Shown in pieces: positions 51,067 to 60,000 of a stretch of 60,000 nt of DNA. Both the position numbers and the translations under genes were made by a program. Source of the DNA: Polytrichum commune (Eukaryota; Streptophyta; Polytrichopsida; Polytrichales; Polytrichaceae). The notes beneath the pieces are model-generated. The model did no database searches, was not told the DNA's origin, and saw only the letters and a program-made list of their open reading frames with translations. The stretch covers positions 74,107,554 to 74,167,553 of the forward strand of contig OX485803.1 of assembly GCA_950295325.1 (NCBI GenBank). Reading direction: 5' to 3'. Within the stretch, counting starts at the first letter, position 1; each line of letters begins with the position of its first letter.

Positions 51067-52393
51067 CGCACCCCTTTGTCTCCTGTGGGAACCGACCCGT
51101 CAAAACCTACCAAAACCTGCCAAAACTCCCACCACCGTAGCGTAGCGTAACGTAACGTAACGAAGCGTGCAGAATTCGAACCAGATGTGTCTTAGCCTCT
51201 TGAGAAGGGTAAGAAAGCAGTGGCCGTGGCGATGGAGACGATGGCTGAGATGACGGAGGTGCGCCAGCAAAACCGCAGCAGTGGTGAGGAAGAGAACCCA
51301 AGGGAAAGCAGACCCTGGAACTTGAAGGGCCTCAAACCCTAAAACTCGCCTTTGTGCAAAGAAGAGTGCAGTACGTAAGTTTTGCTTTTCATAGGCTTCC
51401 TTTCTAAACAAGCCATTTGGTTGGCCACTTTCGTTTTCCCAGTGACTGCCACAGATTAAACTGGTGTTTGATATTTTTCTTCCTCCTTTCATGCAATTCC
51501 GAGTCACCAAGGACTCGGAACGTGACACGTGGCAAGATAGATTAGGAACTGAGAAGAGCTTTCAGAGTGTTTATATTTAGATTTGGTTGATGATTATATT
51601 CATTGTCACTTTTGGTCACACACACACACATGGATTCGTTTCAAGGCTGCTTATCGATTTATTAAACCAACTATGATAGAAAGTAAATAGGTCAGATATT
51701 TGTCACGATTTATGGTGACCTTGTCACGAGGTGCTTTACGATAGGAAAAGAAATGGTCCAAGGCGATGACTGTACCTAGATCTCTATCAGTCATGGGCAA
51801 TGTGCTATCATCAGCGATATTATATGTTCGGATATCTACCACGGGTGCACACCACACGAGTCAACACAATAAGATTAATAAGAGGTAACATGGAGATGTA
51901 ACGTCACTCAAACTCTCACTATTGATCCCTTTTCAAATACTTGGTAAGAATAACGGGTTGTTAAACATAATTTAAAATTCATATGCACAAGTGTTGAGGG
52001 TTAGGATGACATATGTCCAAACTACACTTAACATATGAGTTCATTTACCTTGTCAATAAAATGATTTTCATGACTTGTCATGTAGCATAAAGTGTCAGGA
52101 CATCCTCTCCAAGACAATTTTTAATTTGGGTCGATGATGGACAGTGTGGGCCACACTAAATCAGAGGCTTAAGTTAGTGTAGTCACAGTAATCTTCGGAG
52201 TTACACTAATGTAACTTTGGAAAGATTTCATCCATCTTGGCTCCTCTGTCTGTTCATCATTCATCTCTTGCTTTCCTTCGCCTTGTAAGCTTCCCTTGCG
52301 AACGCTTGCTGCTGCAAATTCTCATACAGCTCCTGTACTCGCAGGGCCACCGCTCCTTAGGGTTTCAGTGATCCGCAGAGCAGAGCGCATCGC
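51067..52393. promoter_or_regulatory. divergent intergenic region of eRF1 and ALKBH1
   Basis: The 1.33 kb between the two head-to-head start codons must hold both promoters and 5' leaders. A pentamer array CGTAG/CGTAA/CGAAG runs at 51,136-51,167, within 101 bp of the eRF1 start. A (CA)n run lies at about 51,618-51,630. I see no unambiguous TATA box or other site that I would assign. Confidence 0.5.
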
Positions 52394-55300
52394 ATGGGGT
52401 ACGCCGATGCGCAGGAGGGCGCCCACTCACGCACTGCTTTTCGAAACGCTGAGAAGAAGTACAAGCGCTACACTCATGCCTCCTCTAACTCCAAGCGCTC
52501 TCGCAGGTCAACTTTCCATCCCATAATCCTCGAAACGCTTGCTCGCAATTCGATGATATATGATTTTTTGGGGAATCGTTCCAGTCGTCTGATCATTTCT
52601 CTAACGTTTTATCTGACACCCTCTCTAGATGCCACCAAGTGATTGCAAGACAATTACTGTGGCGACGAAGGCTCTAGAAGTCATACCAGACATTGCGGAC
52701 GATGGCGGACCTCAATTCTGACCAGAGATGTTCGAGTTCAATGCAGAACCCTAAAGGAATCTTACTGTTGGTGAAAGGGCTTATAGAGATACAGTGGTCC
52801 ATGTAGTGGTGAAGAAATTTGAAATCACGCACATGTCTTTGTTCTTCTCAGCTCAATACTATGGGTGTGACATGTGTGAGGATTACAACGCCACAAACTA
52901 GTGCTGATTGCTTGTCATTCTTCTTCGTCCAAGTGCGGTAAATGAGTATTCATTAACTGAAATTGGACTTCAATTTGGTATTGAAACCAAGGGGAAAGCG
53001 TTTAAGGCATTCAAAGCCATACCAGGCATGGCGATCGATTGCGGACCTCATTTCTGAATAGACATGTTCGAGTAAAATACACAATTCTGAAGGAATCTGA
53101 CTGTTGGTGAATTGGTTCCTCGAGAATCAGTGCTTCCATGAATTGTTGAAGAATTTTGAAAAACTGCACAATTCTTTGTTCTTCTCGACTCAATATTATG
53201 GATATTACATGTTCAAGGATTGCAAAGTCACAAATTAGTGCTGATTGGGCAGCCATCGGTTTGTGTAACAGGAAAGAAGTCCCTGCAACTGATGTGTCGG
53301 AAGTTCTGGACTTTAGAAAGATAGGCGCAGCCTTGAATGATGGAGATTGCTCTGTAGAAGGAGTTTCTCGACTGGAAGATGTGTATGACTGGCCAGTCTA
53401 CACACTTGACAGCCAGCCTGGTGAGTTTGTCTATCTATATAGATGTTTCAATTCCTATAGACTTGGGAAGCTCAATGTGGTCTCCCTGTATGGTTGAGGG
53501 TTATAATTTGTTTAGCTAGAATGTTGATAGGCGATAGGTGATGGACGATTTAATGTGGTACGTTTGTTGTGCCCATGAATACATTGGAGTTGCCTCTAAC
53601 GTCAAATTTATGTTGCCTCCTTGTAAGCTTCCTGTGAGCTATACATGTTCGGTTGCTCATTTTGTTGTTGATGTAATTGCATTACTGTGCACGTGAGAGT
53701 GCAGGGTTTTATTTCATTCCAGATGCCCTTTCCAAGGCACAGCAACTTCACTGGACCATCGAATGCTTGACATCCTTCCCACAGCCCCCTAATCGGACAA
53801 ATCATAATGCTGTCTATGGTCCCATAGCAAATCTTTGGTCTGCATTTCAAGAGGGAAAGGTGTTGGTTGAGAAACATCACACATCCCCTTCTAGCTTTTC
53901 TGAAACCGACAATTGTGAATTTACAAATAGGCAGCGGGGTGGAGAGTTGGCAGACAGCTTGGAGGATCCCCTGCGAGAAGACAAGAGTTGCAGCAGGATT
54001 AACAATGAGGGTATGCTAACTGTAATTTTCTTTCGAACAAATGCATATGACATTGTGATCTAAGGGGATCACTTCTAGTCACATTGAAGACAAATATTCT
54101 TTTTTGGTTTACTGCTGAAGAAGTCCTAAACTGACTGCAAGTACCCTTTTTTGTGAGGTCACCGGTCTGTATTCTGTGATGTGTTGGTCAAAGTCACTTA
54201 GTGAGAAGGCTAGATCAGAGGTTGGTTTTGTGGTGTGCACAAATGCTTAGCAAGGAGGTGACTGTGCTCATACCTCCAACTTGGGTTCAGACGGAGGTGC
54301 TACACACAGACCTGACAAGAGCTGGGAGTTTCAGGAGAGGTCGGATAATTGTGAAATAGCTCCGTTTGGATGCATGTCAGCTGAAAATCTTGTGCGGAAG
54401 TTGCGATGGGCAACAGTTGGTCTGCAATTTGACTGGTCCAAGGTATTGGTGGATGCTCCCTTAGTTGGTGGGTCTTGCGTCTGTGAATTGATTGAAACCA
54501 ATTCTTTGTAGTGGTACATCATGTAATAATTGCAGGCCAAGATCCTGTACTCTGTTTAATAAGTTCTGGAGATGTCGGCTCTCTGGATTGACTATCTCTA
54601 ATTCCATGTAGTGGTCCACTATGTAAGCATTTTTTTAGGAGCCCCTGTAATCTGTTCAAGAAACTACTTTAGTAGATGTCAGCTTCTTTAAGAGCAAGCC
54701 AATGTGAATTAGGTCTCACAAGTTGAAACCTGAGTGGTCCATATCTGTGATATTAAATGAGGGTTTTGTGTTGGAGTCGTGTCTCTCCACATGTGAAGTA
54801 TTGATGTATGATTCTCTTTATGGTTTTGTAGCTGAGATTGATATCATTTATCTGGGAGAGATTAGTGTAATCTCACAAGTGATCTGATGATGCTCCTGGA
54901 AGTCTAAATCTTTTTGCCGGGGTGGCAGCGAGCCTACAATGAGTCTCTTCCTTTTCAAGAGATTCCTACAAAATTGGCTGAGCTGGCAGCAAGGCTTGCA
55001 AAACCGGCCATGCAGGAAGGAACCTTTATGGCTGAAGCAGCTATCGTGAACTTCTATGGCCCTGGTAAGATCCTGAGAGTGTGATATGGAGAGTCTGTAA
55101 CTATGCTGCCCACTGTACCGGTAGTTCCAGGCAGTGTGGTACTTTAATACATGTTCCGGTTTCCACTGTGCTAGAAATGCATGCACTTGTTGTATTTAGG
55201 AGTTTCTTTGGAACCAACATGGTGATGTCTTAGGTTTATTCAATCTTAAAACAACCTCATGTTTATCCATATCAGTATACGGATTATGAGGGAATTTGAG

Positions 55301-56327
55301 GTTTTATAATGTCTGTGGACCTCATGGGACTTATGGTCCTAAAATGGTCAATTGTACTAAGTCGCCACTATTTTGAGTGAGGACTTTTCTATACCAATCT
55401 TGCTTTCTGTTTGGCAGATGATATGTTGGGAGGTCATGTTGATGATATGGAAGCAGATATGAGCAAGCCTATTGTCAGCATCAGGTTTGCCCTCCACAAT
55501 GATCCTCCTGCAGGAACTTTATTATTAACTTTCTCTGTATGATCAGTACAAATTAATCTCACCATCATAGCAGTTTTGAACAGTGAAAGAGCTTAGATCG
55601 AGATGGACTTACTTTTTCTGTCTAAGTTCTAATTTGAAGAGTGAGAGACATACTGTCATGTTTGTCTGCACAAGTGTAAATTGTGTTTCACACCCTCTAT
55701 CATATTACTGGAAGGAGGGGGGCTGGTTTTGATAATTCCAAGTATGTTGAGGATACTACACAATTGGATAATTAATACAAAGCATAATATGTTGAAGAAT
55801 TACATATTACTCTTATGGCTGTAAAATGATTCCTTCCTCTTGAATTGATTCCAAATATCTGGTACATCTGGGTGGATTTCAGTGTAGGCTGCAAGGCTGT
55901 ATTTCTGCTGGGAGGGTCAAGCCGGGACACTCCTCCAACTGCTATGTTTGTTAGAAGTGGAGACGTGGTTCTCATGGCAGGGTCTGCACGACATTGCTTT
56001 CATGGTACTGTCCTGATCACCAGCTGATGTTTCTACCAATGTATTGTATGCATCTTTGAAGTTTGATATTGTAAATGTCATAGTCTTCGAGTTATATGTA
56101 CAGGAGATATAGTGACTCGGCAGGATTTCCTAGCATCGTACTTAAGCTGACAGCTTTAGATATGGTGGTGTTTTTGTCCAGGTGTGCCACGTATTTTCAG
56201 TGAAGATGCTGAAGCGGAGGTGCCAGACTTCACAACTGTGCCATACATAGACAAAAATTATATAAACCCAATCTTGTCGTATCTCAAGCAGTCACGTATC
56301 AATGTGAATATCCGACAAGTGCACTAA
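52394..56327 (+). CDS. ALKBH1: ALKBH1-type 2-oxoglutarate/Fe(II) dioxygenase
   Basis: AlkB family enzymes oxidatively demethylate bases in DNA or RNA; ALKBH1 relatives are reported to act on tRNA m1A and DNA 6mA. Eight exons join in phase: 52394-52506, 53272-53420, 53705-54010, 54291-54442, 54929-55064, 55418-55484, 55883-56004, 56182-56327. They give 396 residues ending in TAA. The N-terminus RTAFRNAEKKYK and FDWSKRAYN are plant ALKBH1 features. The iron ligands are HVD (His291, Asp293) and His348 in CFHG; the 2-oxoglutarate motif RxxxxxR is Arg387...Arg393 in SRINVNIRQ, close to the C-terminus. LRWATVGLQFDW and FLLGG..RD..PTAMF.RSGD are classic family motifs. The start is the first ATG in frame. 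Confidence 0.95.
52676..53250. repeat. diverged tandem duplication within ALKBH1 intron 1
   Basis: The segment 52,676-52,916 is repeated at about 53,018-53,247. Shared phrases are GCGGACCTCA(A/T)TTCTGA, GATGTTCGAGT, CTGTTGGTGAA, TTTGTTCTTCTC and ACAAA(C/T)TAGTGCTGATTG. The second copy ends only about 25 bp before the exon 2 acceptor, so that acceptor region probably arose from the duplicated unit. Confidence 0.75.
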
Positions 56328-58127
56328 ACTTCCATCATTTGTACTCTAATTTGCTTATATTTTCATCTGAGATCACATGTGATCTTTGGCTCCCATTTGT
56401 TGCCCGACTCAGCTTGCATATCATCTATTGCATTTGGTGAATTTTTGGACTCTGTAGGTGAATCTTTTTGCATTTTAATGTGTCCACAAATTATAGTCCA
56501 ATTGTATGTGTGCTGACATGATAGGATTATTAACTTTAGTGCATACCCATTGTGTCTATAATGAAAATCATGTTCAGAGGAATTTTTGAATGGATTCATA
56601 TTGACTGATTTAACATGATTTTGAAATACTACAATACACTCTTTACAAGAAAATCATCTTCTGAGGAAATTATCTGCCTACCACACTTCCACCATTCATT
56701 TGAACCTCGAGTCCTTCAGTTTTGGGAGACTTTTTCACTTGGTATGGGTGGCGTTAGATCCTGGTACCCTGTGCATATGTGTGAGCTGTGTATATTTGTA
56801 ACAGAGGAAAAAGGTCAAGGTGGATTGTATCAGAGAGCCAACAAACCGGTGGTTGACAAGTTGACAAACCGGTTGCTGAAGTGGAGCGGTGTGAATAGGG
56901 TATTCAACAGACGTCTTTCCGGGGTCTGTTTCTCTCGCAAGAACTCCCCGCATTCTGTTTTCCAATTCCTGCGCATTACATCGGTTCTGATGTGAAGGCA
57001 TTTGAGGTAAACCCAGCCATTTCGGTCGGTTAGGTATCTGTTTTCTTTTCTTTAAAGACAAGTTCTTGATCCATTCCAATTTTCGACGCTTTGATCTCCT
57101 CCAAGATGATATTCCATCTGTCAAAACTGTATATTGATCTTGGGGCGTCTTGACTGGACATTTATTCTCAGTACCCCCAGGTAGAAGAAATTCTCATGCT
57201 CTCCAACTTCGTATTAAACTGAGCAAGAAGGCGCAAGATGGTGGAGCTTTATTTTCGGCATTGTTGTTGACTGGTATATATTTGCTTCTCCAAAAATTGA
57301 ACCTCGTTTGGTTGTATCTGCACAGAACCCTGGGAATAAAAACCTTTGTCGCCTGATCGAGGGCTTCATCTGCTCGTTGATGGATCCCTTAATTTTTGTG
57401 CTCTCATTTGCACCAATTGGTTTCATTTTCCCCTGGTACGGATCATTCTTCTTTCATAACTAGGCTGTGTCTGAGAGCCCTGCCCTCTGTTCTCCGTTTC
57501 ACTTATTTCTTTGTCTGACAAGGAGTGTAGCCCGCCGGCAAGTGTCTTTTAAGTGGCCATTTGAAGCGAGAATCTGACTGTGATTTTAGGTCTTCCCTCA
57601 CACTTGAGGAATTACCAAACATATAGCCAGATGTTTGCTGTTGATAATCATAATGGGACCAGGTTTGTCGTTTGTCTGAACCAATTGTACACTGTTAGGA
57701 GATGTGAATGTAGAGGAGTTTTTGTACTGGGGAGTTCACTTCCCGAGAGTCCATAAAAGGGTGTGAATGTTTAGGGCTTTTAAAGCCGGAGAGTCCACGA
57801 AAGATTCAAGAAAAAATTATTCATTGTGTTACTATTTCTGATGCTGTTCAAGCTCCGCCAACAGGGCATCGAGAGCACCAACCTCATCGCTCATGACTTC
57901 TTTGGATTGAATTTTCCAAGTACCTGGACTTAGATTCGCCAAGCGGGAAGATTTTATACAATGTTTTGTTGTGAATCAGAGGATGTCGCATGCCTTTAAA
58001 TCCTCAAAAGTTGGGAAAAAACCGGATTGAAACGAGAGGGTATGGAAACTTGTTATGAAACAAGGGTTTTTCTTAAGAAATCTTCAATATTCTTAAGCAA
58101 CACTGGACGTGAGAGAAGAGAAAAGAA
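56328..58127. other. intergenic region between ALKBH1 and the F-box gene
   Basis: It holds the ALKBH1 3' UTR and the F-box promoter. Open frames at 56,615-56,995 and 57,150-57,356 have no recognisable similarity and no sign of splicing into a gene. Confidence 0.5.
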
Positions 58128-59276
58128 ATGAGCCCCGAGCACCTGACCTATCCTATTATGGGGACAGTAGCATCTACGAGTGACGAGCTTGAAATGGTCT
58201 CTATGAATGAGAGCATCTGGAAATTACTACCTGAAGATCTAATCGAAAGGGTCCTCGCATGTCTCCCTATGCACAGCATCTTCAGGATGCGGTGTGTGTG
58301 CAAACGGTGGTATTCTCTACTATTTTCCGAGAGATTTGTTTCGAAGTATTCTGCGATTTCGCCACAGAAGCCTTGGATTGTCATGTACACAGCTGGGAGA
58401 ATCTCTTCAGCTTATAACTCCACCTTGAAAAAGTGGCATGACCTTGTGATCCCTGCCATATCACCTGAGAAGTGTGTTTTGGCTGCCGCTGAAGGTTTAT
58501 TGTGCTATGGGAATGAGTTTTTCCCATGGCCCAACCTGTTTGTGTGCAACCCATTAACCAAATTCTGGCAACACCTCCCACCTATGAGGTTTATTAAGAC
58601 CATTCATGTGGTTGGGATGGCGTGTGATAGAGTCTCGACCTCATATAAAATTCTTGTGGCAGGCTTGTACTTCGATGACGCCCATAATGGTAGACTAGCA
58701 ACTGAGATTTACGATTCTACAACTAACACTTGGACTATCGGAGGCACACCATGGCCTATCATGGCAGCCGCATGGAAACTGGGAGCGGGCTATGCTGTAT
58801 GGAGCCAGGGACTTTTCTACTGTATCACTTTCTCTCCATTTGGTGTCATCACTTACAATCTGGAGAAACATGTGTGGGATGAAGTCCGTTGCAAAATGCC
58901 TCCATGTATTGTCTCCCCTTCCTTGGTGGAATGTCACGGCCGACTGATCATGGTAGGAGGGTGTGAGGAGGGCAACTTCCTGGGGATTAGGATCTGGGAG
59001 CTTGAGAGAACTAAAATGGTGTGGGTAGAAATTGAACGAATGCCACGCAAACTGCGACGTGAGTTTGTCGATCTGCTTCGCCCTTCGCGTCATTTCTTTT
59101 GCTTTGGGACTTCCAATCTCATTTGCCTCAGCATCTCTGAGAGCTCGCCAGCCATGTTGTATGACTTGGATGATGGGTCCTGGCAATGGCTACCCAATTG
59201 TCCCAGGCTCCCTGATATCAATAACTGGCAGCTCCGTGGCATCAGCTTTGAACCTCGACTCGATGCCCATGTGTAA
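58128..59276 (+). CDS. F-box protein with kelch-like C-terminal region
   Basis: Predicted substrate receptor of an SCF ubiquitin ligase. It is a single exon of 382 residues. An N-terminal F-box lies at about residues 30-75 (KLLPEDLIERVLACLPM ... RCVCKRWYSLLFS). The remaining ~300 residues hold beta-propeller-like repeats, for example IYDSTTNTWTIGG, YNLEKHVWDEV, VECHGRLIMVGGCEEG and IWELERTKMVWVEIERMP, ending YDLDDGSWQWLPNCPR. This resembles the Arabidopsis At5g15710/UFO-type F-box/kelch proteins. The substrate is unknown. The first ATG (58,128) was taken; an in-frame ATG at 58,158 would remove 10 residues without touching the F-box. Confidence 0.92.
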   Translation: MSPEHLTYPIMGTVASTSDELEMVSMNESIWKLLPEDLIERVLACLPMHSIFRMRCVCKRWYSLLFSERFVSKYSAISPQKPWIVMYTAGRISSAYNSTLKKWHDLVIPAISPEKCVLAAAEGLLCYGNEFFPWPNLFVCNPLTKFWQHLPPMRFIKTIHVVGMACDRVSTSYKILVAGLYFDDAHNGRLATEIYDSTTNTWTIGGTPWPIMAAAWKLGAGYAVWSQGLFYCITFSPFGVITYNLEKHVWDEVRCKMPPCIVSPSLVECHGRLIMVGGCEEGNFLGIRIWELERTKMVWVEIERMPRKLRREFVDLLRPSRHFFCFGTSNLICLSISESSPAMLYDLDDGSWQWLPNCPRLPDINNWQLRGISFEPRLDAHV

Positions 59277-60000
59277 CATCAAACCTTTAAACTCATTCCC
59301 TCATTTTATAGAATTGTTGTGTAGAGAGTCTGAGTTATCCCTAATCCCTACCTCAGAATATATATTTGGTCTTGCTTGCGACAAAAACTTTGGACATTCT
59401 TGCATATTTGAAGATGATAGGTAGGCTACTTATTGCAGAATAAGAATTATCCGCGCTCAATGGGACTTTTGGTCGGGAGTTGGTTGTTTTGCATACAACA
59501 CCTTCCATGTTCGATGCAGGCTTGGAGGTTACCTAGTGTGGGGGTTTTGAATGATGGACATTCTATAGTGGTGTATGAAGCCTCAAACTCATTTTGGCAT
59601 GGTAAAAATGAGTTGGCCCTCGATGAACCACAATAGGTTGCTCCTCATTCAGATTCCAGCACTTCCTCCAAGTGGAAAAATGTACCACAAGTGGAAAAAT
59701 GTATTGATTTTGTATCCAAAACAACCACTGGAAAATCATAGGGCACTGACATCTCCCAATGAAAAGTGCCTTGAGTTGAAGGCATTTTGTGTCCTGTATT
59801 GGTTGAGAAGTTCTCTAGCTAAGTCAACTCCCGTGGTATAGCCATAGATCATAGCACAAGGGTAGTAAGTTGACTCGTGGTATGTGTGTTTCTAATCAGA
59901 TTGGACCCTGAAGAGATAGCCAGCCGAACATTTGTGTGTTTTGTGGAAGTTAATAAAGTTATCCTCTAACTCAACATGACTTGTGGTCGGGAGTTTGGTT
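59277..60000. other. downstream of the F-box gene
   Basis: Probably the 3' UTR and flanking DNA. The phrase GTGGAAAAATGTA repeats in tandem near 59,670 and 59,690. GGTCGGGAGTT recurs near 59,473 and 59,986. No gene is seen. Confidence 0.5.

Noticed and set aside
56615-57356. Additional gene between ALKBH1 and the F-box gene
   Set aside because: The frames are short, lack recognisable motifs and could not be joined by splice borders into a longer protein.
58695-59186. 163-codon minus-strand frame
   Set aside because: Antisense shadow of the F-box gene, which shows family motifs on the plus strand.

Overview
The window is nuclear DNA of a land plant. Genes are split by many small GT-AG introns, intergenic DNA is AT-rich and full of plant-type transposons, and TTTAGGG-type telomere-like repeats occur. 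The central gene, PHYLLO, still carries a complete isochorismate synthase module. Flowering plants are known to have lost the C-terminal half of this module, so a non-flowering lineage (bryophyte, lycophyte, fern or similar) is the more likely source. The species cannot be fixed from sequence alone.

Layout. 1-16,500 is a gene-poor repeat landscape: a ~400-bp tandem repeat with a tRNA-derived SINE in its third unit, several MITEs with GGGCC-type ends and TWA flanks (PIF/Harbinger-like), a MITE with CACT...AGTG ends, and a GC-rich retrotransposon LTR with its polypurine tract. 16,906-32,704 (minus) is PHYLLO, which I could join in phase through 32 exons into one 2,076-residue MenF-MenD-MenC-MenH protein. 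33,039-41,600 is again mobile DNA: a 26-bp perfect inverted-repeat element in the PHYLLO upstream region, a 760-bp element with ATTT flanks, a decayed CACTA (En/Spm) transposase gene, and nested fold-back repeats. 41,600-48,200 has no recognisable intact gene, but holds a canonical group II intron domain V (organelle-derived DNA) and a decayed copy of an eRF1 exon. 48,250-51,066 (minus) is eRF1 (6 exons, 437 aa). 52,394-56,327 (plus) is an ALKBH1-type dioxygenase (8 exons, 396 aa), head-to-head with eRF1. 58,128-59,276 (plus) is a single-exon F-box/kelch-like protein.

Functional links. PHYLLO alone would carry chorismate through isochorismate, SEPHCHC and SHCHC to o-succinylbenzoate, the aromatic precursor of phylloquinone (vitamin K1, cofactor of photosystem I). 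The other three genes (translation termination, nucleic-acid demethylation, protein ubiquitination) have no evident link to it.

Main points for a second look: the complete MenF module with all catalytic residues fused in PHYLLO; an Arg-to-Trp change in the otherwise invariant MenD GSRS motif; a roughly 90-100-residue acidic insertion between the MenH catalytic Asp and His; a NIKS-to-NIKN change in eRF1; and a phase-preserving decayed copy of eRF1 exon 5 downstream of the gene.
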